Source: a virus. From it: a stretch of 28,505 bases of DNA. Below, piece after piece: positions 7,021-14,577 of this stretch; position 1 is the first letter of the stretch, and each line of letters starts with the position of its first letter. The stretch is from IMG/VR virus record IMGVR_UViG_3300020703_000090, positions 1 to 28,505 of that record; one strand, given 5' to 3'. The translations under genes were made by a program, and so were the position numbers. The notes below the pieces were generated by a model. It saw only the letters and a program-made list of their open reading frames with translations, was not told the DNA's origin and ran no database searches.

Positions 7021-8160
7021 TTATTTGCGAAGCAGACAGGCCATATTCGGATCCAGGCACTTCACGCCATAGAGCACATCGAGCGCCACCTTGACTGCAG
7101 AGGTATCGGGCGCATACCAGATACGGGAGCGCATGGCAAGCTTGCTTACCGGGTCAGATACCGTTGCAACCCTTGCATTGCCCAGCTGTTCGCCGATATC
7201 GGAGAGCGGAGCCATGGCCAGCGCAAAGGCGTTGTGGTGGAAGGCAATGTTGTTGGTGAAGTTCATGAAACTCATGCTCACCACAGCGTTGTCAGCCACT
7301 GCCTGGGCAAGCGGCGGGTATATCTGCACGCCGGAGAAGGCGTTTCCGGCAGCAGTCACCGCGGTTTCATTGACCACCGCATAGCGCTGACTGTCGCCTG
7401 CAATGCTGAAGGTGTCACCCATCAGCAGCGTGCCGGTCACTGTTGCGGCATCAAGGTTGATGAGCGAGCTGCCTTTCGCCTGAGCGCCATTGACTGCAAG
7501 CGTTGCAAGCGAGCAGGTGCCTTTCGTGTGCGTGCTCACATTCTGGTTGCCGAAAATTTCGAAGCCAAGCCAGTTGCCGATATGGCCGGTTTTCAGCACA
7601 TCCTGCGAGGCCTGTCCGGCAAGGTTGTTGCTGGCAAATACCTTCTGGAATCCTCCCCTCAGCGTAGAACCGACTTCAAGATGCAGCGAGCCGTCATCCA
7701 TTGCCACCTTGTTGTCGAACATCACCTGGCTGAGGTTGGTCAGATCGTCAATCGAGGTTGTCGCCTGGGCATCCACATACCATGGCACGTATGCAGCAAG
7801 CGAGTTCAGTTTCGTGTCGATATCCTTGGCAAGCGCGTAGACTGCAGGACGGATATGATCGGTGATGATCTGGTCGCCGGTAAAGGAGAGCTCCTTGTCA
7901 GTCAGCGAGAACTTCACCTCTTTCCACTGGTCAAGCTTCATCTCAACATAGCTGGTTTCGATGTTCTGGTCAGTCGAAGGGGCATCCTGAGCGGTGAAAA
8001 TGCCAGGCTTCTTGATTTCAATCGTACTTCCTTTCGCCTTCGAATCCTTGTCATAGCCACGATGCACCCTTCCGGACATACCGAGAGAGGATTCAAGTGC
8101 AATCAGCCCCTCGTTTGCATAAAAGAGAGGATCATAAATTCCCAATACATTGGTCGGCAT
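7021..8160 (-). CDS. Phage major capsid protein (P22 coat-like)
   Basis: A 379-residue coat protein resembling the P22 coat family (HK97 fold with an inserted domain). Support comes from the N-terminal region with the sequence TSYVEMKLDQWKEVKFSLTDKEL, the helix with DHIRPAVYALAKDIDTKLN (spine helix position), and the late-coat motif NNIAFHHNAFALAMAPL at about residues 303-319, which I recall as characteristic of P22-like coats. A Gly/Thr-rich beta region at about 215-290 may be the inserted domain. It follows the scaffold-like gene by 31 nt, the usual pairing. The C-terminal 16 residues contain two cysteines (VKCLDPNMACLLRK), a slightly unusual ending. Confidence 0.82.
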   Translation of the reverse strand: MPTNVLGIYDPLFYANEGLIALESSLGMSGRVHRGYDKDSKAKGSTIEIKKPGIFTAQDAPSTDQNIETSYVEMKLDQWKEVKFSLTDKELSFTGDQIITDHIRPAVYALAKDIDTKLNSLAAYVPWYVDAQATTSIDDLTNLSQVMFDNKVAMDDGSLHLEVGSTLRGGFQKVFASNNLAGQASQDVLKTGHIGNWLGFEIFGNQNVSTHTKGTCSLATLAVNGAQAKGSSLINLDAATVTGTLLMGDTFSIAGDSQRYAVVNETAVTAAGNAFSGVQIYPPLAQAVADNAVVSMSFMNFTNNIAFHHNAFALAMAPLSDIGEQLGNARVATVSDPVSKLAMRSRIWYAPDTSAVKVALDVLYGVKCLDPNMACLLRK

Positions 8161-8191
8161 AACTCAATCTCCTTATAGGTTTCTGTTATCG

Positions 8192-8953
8192 TTATCGCTC
8201 TATTTCAACGGTTGTCCCGGCCTTCATGGCAGCATCGCGCGCAGCCCTGTACTTCGCAGGGTCGCGGGCATCCTCCGCACTCAGCTTGTATGCCGCCCTG
8301 CTTCTGCCGTCTCCCGAACCCTGACTGCCAGCGCCACCAGGGCCAGCGGCAAGGAAGTGCGGATTTGCCTCAAGGAACATTTTCACATGCTCAGCCACTG
8401 AGACCGGCTTACCATTTTTGCTTACCAGATTGCCAGCCCCATCAACCACACTCACGCCGGTCAGCGGGTCAAACTTGATTGAGCCCTTCAGGAGAGCCGA
8501 TACCTGCTCAGGCTTCAGCGCCTTGAGCGCGGTTGCTGCAGAGAGCAGCTTCCCGTCAACCTCCGAGCGCTCAAGCATCCCTGCAAGCATCTTTATTTGC
8601 TCAGCTGCCTCGCGCTGGGCTTTCTCGAAAGCCACATCCTTCTCTTTCACCGTATTGGCAAGCAGCTGCTCATACTGTCCCTTAGATTTCAGGACATCCT
8701 CGGCACGCTTCACCTCATCAGCCTTCAGCTTTTCGTACTCATCGATATCAATGCCGGTAAATGGCGCCTTGGCAGCAGCAACAGCAGCGGCAACCTGCTG
8801 GGCAACAGCAGCATCAAGCTCAGCCTGGGTAAAAATCTTTTCAGAAGCGGCAGGCGGTGCGGCGGCAGGTGAAGCGCCGCCGGCAGCATCGCCATCAATG
8901 CCAAGAGGGCGCGGCAAAAGTAGTTGCAGGAATGAGAGCGGGAAGAGTTTCAT
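8192..8953 (-). CDS. Phage capsid scaffolding-like protein
   Basis: A 253-residue protein with an Ala/Pro-rich N-terminal linker, a charged alpha-helical stretch (about residues 41-150, with FTQAELDAAVAQQVAAAVAAAK and many Lys/Glu), a middle segment with VDGKLLSAATALKALKPEQVSALL, and a Gly/Ser-rich tail. This composition and the position directly before the coat gene fit capsid assembly scaffolds. The first 17 residues (MKLFPLSFLQLLLPRPL) are hydrophobic and unlike the rest; the true start may differ, or the gene may have lost its original 5' end, because the upstream DNA changes abruptly to AT-rich. No Shine-Dalgarno sequence is evident before the ATG at 8953. Confidence 0.65.
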   Translation of the reverse strand: MKLFPLSFLQLLLPRPLGIDGDAAGGASPAAAPPAASEKIFTQAELDAAVAQQVAAAVAAAKAPFTGIDIDEYEKLKADEVKRAEDVLKSKGQYEQLLANTVKEKDVAFEKAQREAAEQIKMLAGMLERSEVDGKLLSAATALKALKPEQVSALLKGSIKFDPLTGVSVVDGAGNLVSKNGKPVSVAEHVKMFLEANPHFLAAGPGGAGSQGSGDGRSRAAYKLSAEDARDPAKYRAARDAAMKAGTTVEIER

Positions 8954-9321
8954 GGTTCTTAGTATTTTATTGGCATAAAAAACAATAAAATATAATAAGA
9001 AAAGTAAAGATTTATAAATAAAAAAGATTAAAAATAAATAAGGATGGTAAAGATTTGAGGGGTTGTGGCGGGGGTGAGAGTGTAATAAGTAGTTTTTTTT
9101 AAAGATATATTATTGAAAAACTGTAAATTAAAGTGTGAAATATTGTATGTGATCGAAATGGTGTTTAGCTCTATGGTTCAGCCAGTTTCCAAATGAACCT
9201 CATCGCCGATTTGTTGTGGGGTAATTAATTAATCATATAGCTTGTCTTCCAAGTCTTAAAGAATTAAATCAAATTGTTGATAACATTGAGATAGATATTT
9301 ATTTTCTTAAAAAGAAAATAT
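8954..9321. other. AT-rich intergenic region between the phage module and the membrane-protein gene
   Basis: About 370 bases of strongly AT-rich DNA without a convincing gene on either strand. It must hold the promoter of the phage operon (leftward) and that of the membrane-protein pair (rightward), but no clear -35/-10 pair stands out. Just before the rightward ATG is a perfect AT hairpin: TATTTTCTT at 9300-9308 and AAGAAAATA at 9312-9320, separated by three A. Its right arm covers the place where a ribosome site would be. Confidence 0.6.
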
Positions 9322-9759
9322 ATGGATAATAGAGATGCAAGAGTTACTGAATATAGAAATAATTTATTGACATCTCTGAAAGAGCAGCAGGGTAATTATG
9401 ATAAGTCAGTAATTACACTTTCTGGTGGTGCACTTGGTATATCTTTGACGTTTCTAAAAGAAATTGGGTTACAAAAAGGGATAAATCAGGGTAAATTTCT
9501 ATTGTTTGCATGGGTGTGTTGGGGATTAAGCATAAGTTGTGCTCTTTTTTCATATTATTCAAGTGCCCTTGCTTTTCGTAAGGCAGTTAAACAAACCGAC
9601 CGAGGTATAATTTATACAAATAAAGGTAAAATGTATACAAAACGCCGAGGTGGTATTTTTCAAATATTAACCGATATTTTGAATGCATTTTCAGGGCTAT
9701 TGTTTTTTGTTGGAGTAATTTTAATTGTATTATTTACTTACAATAACATAAAGTTTTGA
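9322..9759 (+). CDS. Small multi-pass membrane protein of unknown function
   Basis: A 145-residue protein. A polar N terminus (MDNRDARVTEYRNNLLTSLK) is followed by hydrophobic segments at about residues 29-46 (with SGGALGISLTF), 59-84 (WVCWGLSISCALFSYYSSAL) and 114-140 (FSGLLFFVGVILIVLF). A basic loop at 86-110 (KGKMYTKRRGG) probably faces the cytoplasm. I recall similar uncharacterised proteins with the NNLL-SLKE and SGGALG pattern but no named family. It is the first gene of a two-gene unit: the proline-rich repeat protein starts 3 nt after its stop. The base composition is far more AT-rich than the phage genes to the left, indicating a different origin. Confidence 0.75.
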   Translation: MDNRDARVTEYRNNLLTSLKEQQGNYDKSVITLSGGALGISLTFLKEIGLQKGINQGKFLLFAWVCWGLSISCALFSYYSSALAFRKAVKQTDRGIIYTNKGKMYTKRRGGIFQILTDILNAFSGLLFFVGVILIVLFTYNNIKF

Positions 9760-9762
9760 ATT

Positions 9763-10257
9763 ATGGTAAATAAAAAAATAGAAATTATTTTTTCTGAACC
9801 TAAATTTCTGAGCGATATTAAAAATATTGACTCATTATTATATAAAAAGCGAAGGAAATCAAAAAATAATAGTCGTAGCGATAATAAAGCAATTTTAATT
9901 AAACGCTCATATAAGCAAAATAAAAAAACTACGGGTGATTGGGTACCACCACCATCACTTTTACCGCCACTAATACCTTGTGTTGTAATAAATAAGCAAA
10001 ATAAAAGTCAGAGCCGAAGGAGGTCAAAAAATAATAGTAGTAGAGTAAATAAAGCAATTTTAACTAAACGCTCATATAAGCACATTAATAAAACTATGGG
10101 TGGTTGGGTACCACCACCATCACCTTTACCACCACCACCATCACCTTGTATTGTAATAAATGAGCAAAATAATAGTCAGAGTCGAAGGAGGTCAAAATAT
10201 AAACGCTTATATAAGCACAATAAAAAAACTAGGGGTGATTGGGTACCACCGCTATAA
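9763..10257 (+). CDS. Basic, proline-rich tandem-repeat protein
   Basis: A 164-residue protein. After a ~28-residue unique N terminus (MVNKKIEIIFSEPKFLSDIK), it is made of a ~55-residue unit: a basic, Asn/Ser-rich part (RRRSKNNS, NKAILTKRSYK), then a WVPPPSPLPPPPSPC proline tract, then VINEQNNSQS. Two full copies and a shortened third are translated; a fourth, decayed copy follows the stop. There is no membrane segment or signal peptide; the protein should be highly basic and mostly disordered. The pairing with a membrane protein 3 nt upstream suggests a common function. Repeat growth by slippage is likely, and it could also be a degenerate product. I do not recognise a family. Confidence 0.55.
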   Translation: MVNKKIEIIFSEPKFLSDIKNIDSLLYKKRRKSKNNSRSDNKAILIKRSYKQNKKTTGDWVPPPSLLPPLIPCVVINKQNKSQSRRRSKNNSSRVNKAILTKRSYKHINKTMGGWVPPPSPLPPPPSPCIVINEQNNSQSRRRSKYKRLYKHNKKTRGDWVPPL

Positions 10258-10390
10258 CTTTATATTGTCATAAATGAACAAAATAATAGTCAGAGTCTAA
10301 GGAAGTAAAAAAATAATATTCAGAGTATTAGTAAGGTAGTTTTAATTAAAAGCTCATATAAGCAGGATGAAAATTTTAATTTGCAATTGG
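9850..10390 (+). repeat. Tandem repeat array, about 165 bp period, four copies
   Basis: Copies begin at about 9850, 10015, 10183 and 10297, marked by CGAAGGA-GTCAAAA. The first two periods are 165 and 168 bp; the third copy is cut to 114 bp by internal loss. Landmark words recur in each copy: AAACGCTCATATAAGCA and GGGTGATTGGGTACCACC, with substitutions in copy 4. The last copy lies downstream of the TAA at 10255-10257 and contains further stops. The array ends abruptly at about 10398, where GC-rich recombinase sequence begins. Confidence 0.85.
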
Positions 10391-10402
10391 TACCACTGAT
10401 AA

Positions 10403-10852
10403 TCAGCACCCGCGCATCATCCGCAGCAGTTTGCACTCTTTTGCTCTTGCAGCAGGCAGCAAGGCTTGCGTGCGCTCCTGAATCAGCCGCCGCTCGAATT
10501 GCGCCAGGAGTGGCAAAGATGTTAAAGATCATTTCACCCGAAGCCGTTGTCGTATCAATGCCGCCATAATTAAGTGAGCGAAACCCGACTCCACTGCTTT
10601 TCAGCTGCTCAACAATATCGAGTTCCGCAGCGATCTGCCAAGCCGGTCAAGCCGCCAGACAATCAGGGTATCCCCATCTTTAAGCTCTTTCAGGCAAGCG
10701 TTCAAGCCAGGTCGCTCAGTCTTCGAGCCGCTTGCCTGGTCCGTGTAAATAAGCTGCTTTTTGCAGCCGGCCTGTTTGAGTGCATCAAGCTGCAGGTTCA
10801 GTTCTTGACCTGAAGTTGATACCCGAGCATAACCGATCAGTCGTCCTTCCAT
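10403..10852 (-). pseudogene. Serine recombinase (resolvase/invertase family), frameshifted
   Basis: The N-terminal catalytic part is intact for about 75 residues: [21 protein letters not shown], with the nucleophile at S12, then [15 protein letters not shown] and [11 protein letters not shown]. The frame is lost near 10619-10628, where one missing base after GRSLRN would restore [16 protein letters not shown] and IDTTTASGEMIFNIF. It is lost again near 10505-10513, where one extra base would, if removed, restore LAQFERRLIQERTQALL. The product would be non-functional. A C-terminal helix-turn-helix is not recognisable; the last restored frame stops at 10403. The gene is much more GC-rich than the repeat array on its left, so it probably marks the end of a decayed transposon or a separate insertion. 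Confidence 0.85.
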
Positions 10853-11142
10853 TCATTCTCTTGCTAATCTTAAAAAGCACCAATTTTAACGGATTACTGA
10901 AATATAGAAATACGACATGGTTTTATAAGACAAATAGCGCCCGAAAAGAGGGGTGTTTCGGCCCCCTTTTCCGCGTCTCATCAAACGACCGTTTTTTGAG
11001 ATAGTAAAACCGTGTTCGGCATCGCAAACTAAATCATTTGTCCCACCCCTAAGTGATACAATTATTCTGGCTATAGCCCGTCGGGGATGATTAGTGGGTA
11101 TTTTAATGATTATTGGTAGCCAGTTAATGAAGTGAACTTAAG
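10853..11142. other. Non-coding spacer between resolvase remnant and DUF6236-like gene
   Basis: No open frame of interest on either strand. A short hairpin, CCGAAA at 10941-10946 and TTTCGG at 10956-10961, is followed by CCCCCTTTT and might terminate rightward transcription weakly. The perfect palindromes GGCTATAGCC (near 11070) and AACTTAAGTT (near 11137) are too short to interpret. I see no confident transposon end. Confidence 0.4.
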
Positions 11143-12240
11143 TTAGTCATTAACATATTCTTCCATGCAATTGTAAGCATGATAGTTGATATCTCCACCA
11201 CCTCTTGCACTTGTATATGCTTTGAACGACTTACGCATCTCGACAAGAAACGACGCTGGATTCTTCTCTCTCAGTTTCCTGACATCTTCTTTAGTGCTTA
11301 AAATATTGAACATGCCTCCAATAGCGAGCCAAGCCGCACCAAAAGGTAAAGCTTGATCTATAGGAATAGAAAGCAGTTTACTAAAGAACATTGGCGCTGG
11401 AAAAGCCGTCAAAGAGACTCCAAACCATCCCTTTACATTTATTATATCGGCACTTTTCTTATACTGTTCTTGAGCTTTAATAAGCTCTTTAACTTTATCC
11501 ATCAAGGTCTCGATTTTTATATCATATGATTCTAACTGAATAAGCTCAGTTCTAAGATCATGCATACATGAACGGAATTGTGAAATTTCTTCCCTTCTTT
11601 TTTCACGAAATTTAAGGATTTTTTCGGCCGGGATTTCAGAAATATTTAAGGGTACTAATTCGCTAACAATCAAACCGAATAGCCCGAAGCTCTCTGCATT
11701 TTCATCTGCAAACTTATCGTCTCCAATACACATAATAAACTCATCTACATCACCGTCTATGGAAAAGTAATTTGTTCCGGTCCAAGCACTCCAATCGCTG
11801 GTGATGAGGGATAACTTATTTTTTTTTGCTATCTCAGTTGCCATGTAGAGCATAAATTGAGATGCTATAGCAGTCGGAACATATATCCAATTGTTATCCG
11901 TTGGATATCCTGCTTCGAGGAACAACTCCCTAACACGTTCATCTATTTTATTGCTGTGTAGCTTCATAATCATTTCTTCACCATCTTCTCTGTACATAAG
12001 AGCAGCTGCATTCCAATCTTTCGAAAGAAAGTCTTCTGACGCTTTCTTTGAATAATTCGCTGGATCAATCATTCTTCCGATAGACCCTTCTTCCAGCAGA
12101 GGAGCTAAGTCTTCAGAATCATCTGGTATTACGTTGTCCGGCACTATGCGATAAATATTATCATAAAACAAAGCCATCGCCTTAATCCAAGATGAATTAT
12201 GTAGGCCAATATGAGGGTAATAAAGTGCGTTTGATTGCAT
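11143..12240 (-). CDS. DUF6236-like protein with coiled coil and hydrophobic region
   Basis: A 365-residue protein starting MQSNALYYPHIGLHNSSWIK; the ALYYPHI opening is the hallmark I recall for DUF6236. The first ~200 residues look like a soluble alpha/beta domain (YDNIYRIVPDNVIP, then ASQFMLYMATEIAKK). Residues about 207-265 form a charged, heptad-like coiled coil. Residues 271-314 are hydrophobic (GWFGVSLTAFPAPMFFSKLL, then AAWLAIGGMFNIL) and may insert as one or two membrane segments. It lies on the same strand as the BREX operon, 228 nt downstream of brxL, and is more AT-rich, so it probably has its own promoter. No enzymatic motif is visible. A defence accessory role is suggested by the location only. 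Confidence 0.7.
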   Translation of the reverse strand: MQSNALYYPHIGLHNSSWIKAMALFYDNIYRIVPDNVIPDDSEDLAPLLEEGSIGRMIDPANYSKKASEDFLSKDWNAAALMYREDGEEMIMKLHSNKIDERVRELFLEAGYPTDNNWIYVPTAIASQFMLYMATEIAKKNKLSLITSDWSAWTGTNYFSIDGDVDEFIMCIGDDKFADENAESFGLFGLIVSELVPLNISEIPAEKILKFREKRREEISQFRSCMHDLRTELIQLESYDIKIETLMDKVKELIKAQEQYKKSADIINVKGWFGVSLTAFPAPMFFSKLLSIPIDQALPFGAAWLAIGGMFNILSTKEDVRKLREKNPASFLVEMRKSFKAYTSARGGGDINYHAYNCMEEYVND

Positions 12241-12253
12241 GGTGTTAGTATTT

Positions 12254-12259
12254 ATTATA
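12254..12259 (-). promoter_or_regulatory. Possible -10 element for the DUF6236-like gene
   Basis: The minus strand reads TATAAT here, a perfect -10 consensus, 13 bases before the ATG at 12240. No good -35 is seen at 16-18 bases upstream; the nearest candidate, TTTACA (12282-12287), is 22 bases away. If used, the mRNA leader would be very short and would lack a Shine-Dalgarno site; none is visible before this ATG in any case. Confidence 0.3.
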
Positions 12260-12468
12260 AAGCTGCAATAAGGCGCCGAAGTGTAAATTGTATATTATCA
12301 ACTGTATGGGACGTGCCCCCCTCTTCTTGAATTCAATGTGATTCAGACATCACTTATTTTTTACTCAGAAAATGAGCATCGTTTTAAACAAACAACTATA
12401 AAAATGTTCATCGGCAATTATTTTTCGCAGTTTAAAATTGTAATTATCGTTCATCATTCCCTTATATA

Positions 12469-14577
12469 CTATGCACGAAAAATATCAACCTTTGTTTCAA
12501 GGCACTTCCTCAAACTGAGGTCGTTGGCGCCCACCTCATACCAGCCACCTGGCTTTTGATAAAAATCGAGACCTCGCCCAATCTTTATGACCCAGCCGTT
12601 ATCGATTCTGATTTCACGATCATGCATCTTGACGTTAAGTTGAACATCAAGCTCAACATCCAATTCAAGCAGACTCTGCTTGAGTTCATCCAGCTTTTCT
12701 GAAATTTCAGCTAACGGTGTATTGTCGTCATATCCCGTGATGAGGGTGATCTTTTTTACCGTATTTGATTTCACGACAGTTTCGCAAAACCTTACGAAGT
12801 TCTGTATCTGATGCGGCAAGCGCATGTAGGGATCTTCGATAACGATAGCCTTTGCGCCAAGTAAATAGGTGCCAATAATTGTCTCATAACTGTAACCAGT
12901 ATCTCCATAAAGGATTGTAAAGTGCTGCTCACTAAGCTCCACCGGATTTGGGACAATCACGGCAGGAACAGGAGGTGCAATCGATGTCGTTTTCGGTAAA
13001 GGCTCTACCTCTACTACAATAAGAGCTGGTTGTTTGGCTGGTTTTGGGTCGATAACTGAACCAGACTGATCATCCGATTTACTTAATCGGCGTCGGACTG
13101 GTTGTTGTGTAGCGTTGGCATTCTTCGATTCCGGACAGTAAACAATTATTTCCTCACCATTATTCTTGAAAAAAGAGAGGTTAATAAGAGCGAACTCATC
13201 ATCCGGCTTTCGTTTATTCATCTGTTCCTTAACACGGCGCCGGCATTCTGTGGCATAAGCGACGTACTCTTCAAATTCATCATCCGTCGGTGTCCCTGAC
13301 GGGTGCAGGATTTTCAAAAAAGCACAAATTGTTTTCTTGATGCCCTTTTCGTCGCGTCCTTCGATTGATTTACCAAGACGGACACGTTTGTTAACTTCCT
13401 CGTACCTGTTCGTGTGTTTGAACTGGTAGTGAAATGCTTCAGCCAAATAATCTGTGATGAACCCATAGCTGTTCGTCAAAAAATCACTACTATTTTTGGG
13501 CATTTCCCAACCTGGGATATAGGCTGCTATTCGATCCAATATGGCAAGATCAAATTCACTGGGCAGCGGTAAAAAAAGATCATGCTCGGTTGAATTGACC
13601 ACCTGCTGCACCGATTCATTAAAATTTCCGACAAAACTGAGGCTTGCATCGGCAATGACTTCGACACCACGTGAAAAACGGCCGTTAGCCATAAAATCTT
13701 TCATGATCTGCATAGTATCAGGATCGCGTACCTTGATGCCTCCAACTTCATCGAAAGCGACGGTATCCCAAAAACCAACAAGCCCCACCTTCCTACGCTG
13801 ATTGTTGTAAAACAGAGTTGCCTTAGTTGCTTGACCACCTGAAACCAATGTTGCATAGGGAGAAAACTCGCTGAAAAAATAGGACTTACCTGTCCCACGT
13901 GGCCCAAGCTCTATGTAATTGTAATTAGGCTCTACCAGGGCTGCAAGCCGTGCAATGAAGTGCATCTTCACCCTTTGTGAAAGCTTTGAGGGTTCTAACC
14001 CAACGGAGCGGATAATAACATCAATCCATTCATCCCGAGTAAAATCAGCGCGGCCATTTGCGTAGCGCTCGAAATCAAAGCGCGACAACTGGATTGGGCG
14101 CATATCTTCTATATAAAACGCATAATCATCTTCCTCAATGTCATTGTGCGAAAGCGTCACTTCAGCCCAGATGCCCCCCTCAAGAAGGCGATCGTTATCG
14201 CGGTAAAACTTCTCGCCAATTGCAATGCGCTGCGAATTGAAATTTTCCAGTGAAGCCCAGTGACGCTTTTCTTTCTCAACGTATCGGACATGAACTTTGT
14301 CGATAAAACGATGCTTCCCTTTGGTGGCAACCTTCGACTGTGCAGCATTTGCTTCATCTGGACGAACATAATTTTCCTGAAGCGTTGCCAGTACAGCCTC
14401 CATGCCCGCGTCCATCTCTGCAGGATCATCACTTGCACAAAATCGTGCAAGGAGAAACTCAAGTACAAACGTTGGAATGTTTGTGCCCTTTTTGATACGG
14501 TGAAGCAGATCTTTTCTTAACACCTTACCATCAAAGGCCGCAATCAGTTTATTGTCCAGCTCATTGATCTCATTCAT
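12469..14577 (-). CDS. brxL: BrxL, BREX AAA+ (Lon-related) protein with C-terminal MIT_C-like domain
   Basis: A 702-residue protein. The N-terminal ~130 residues match the DNA-contacting part of BrxL-type proteins (KVLRKDLLHRIKKGTNIPTF, then FIDKVHVRYVEKEKRHWASL). The AAA+ core has a Walker A at 225-232 (GPRGTGKS), a Walker B ending D276-E277 and the helical lid up to about 455. A proline-rich linker (about 485-545) joins a last domain, residues about 548-700, with HDREIRIDNGWVIKIGRGLD at 652-671 and VDIF near the end, matching the MIT C-terminal domain of eukaryotic MITD1. A Lon-type Ser-Lys protease domain is not seen. From the family, BrxL is a DNA-binding AAA+ ring that restricts phage and is dispensable for methylation. 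The ATG overlaps the pglZ stop (ATGA). Confidence 0.9.
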   Translation of the reverse strand: MNEINELDNKLIAAFDGKVLRKDLLHRIKKGTNIPTFVLEFLLARFCASDDPAEMDAGMEAVLATLQENYVRPDEANAAQSKVATKGKHRFIDKVHVRYVEKEKRHWASLENFNSQRIAIGEKFYRDNDRLLEGGIWAEVTLSHNDIEEDDYAFYIEDMRPIQLSRFDFERYANGRADFTRDEWIDVIIRSVGLEPSKLSQRVKMHFIARLAALVEPNYNYIELGPRGTGKSYFFSEFSPYATLVSGGQATKATLFYNNQRRKVGLVGFWDTVAFDEVGGIKVRDPDTMQIMKDFMANGRFSRGVEVIADASLSFVGNFNESVQQVVNSTEHDLFLPLPSEFDLAILDRIAAYIPGWEMPKNSSDFLTNSYGFITDYLAEAFHYQFKHTNRYEEVNKRVRLGKSIEGRDEKGIKKTICAFLKILHPSGTPTDDEFEEYVAYATECRRRVKEQMNKRKPDDEFALINLSFFKNNGEEIIVYCPESKNANATQQPVRRRLSKSDDQSGSVIDPKPAKQPALIVVEVEPLPKTTSIAPPVPAVIVPNPVELSEQHFTILYGDTGYSYETIIGTYLLGAKAIVIEDPYMRLPHQIQNFVRFCETVVKSNTVKKITLITGYDDNTPLAEISEKLDELKQSLLELDVELDVQLNVKMHDREIRIDNGWVIKIGRGLDFYQKPGGWYEVGANDLSLRKCLETKVDIFRA

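Noticed and set aside
9850-10390. Possible CRISPR array from the regular repeats
   Set aside because: The units are about 165 bp, adjacent without unique spacers, and coding in frame; there are no cas genes.
10320-10532. A 70-codon minus-strand frame as a separate gene
   Set aside because: Its N-terminal part (MIFNIFATPGAIRA) is the middle segment of the frameshifted resolvase, not an independent gene.
10970-11010. Resemblance to a Tn3-family terminal inverted repeat (CCGTTTTTTGAGA)
   Set aside because: Only about 13 bases match my memory of the Tn21-type end, no transposase is near and no second end is found.
12241-12468. Small plus-strand frame and possible terminator downstream of brxL
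   Set aside because: The frame overlaps the brxL end antisense and has no support; the only hairpin seen (GTGAT/ATCAC) has a 5-bp stem and no T-run.
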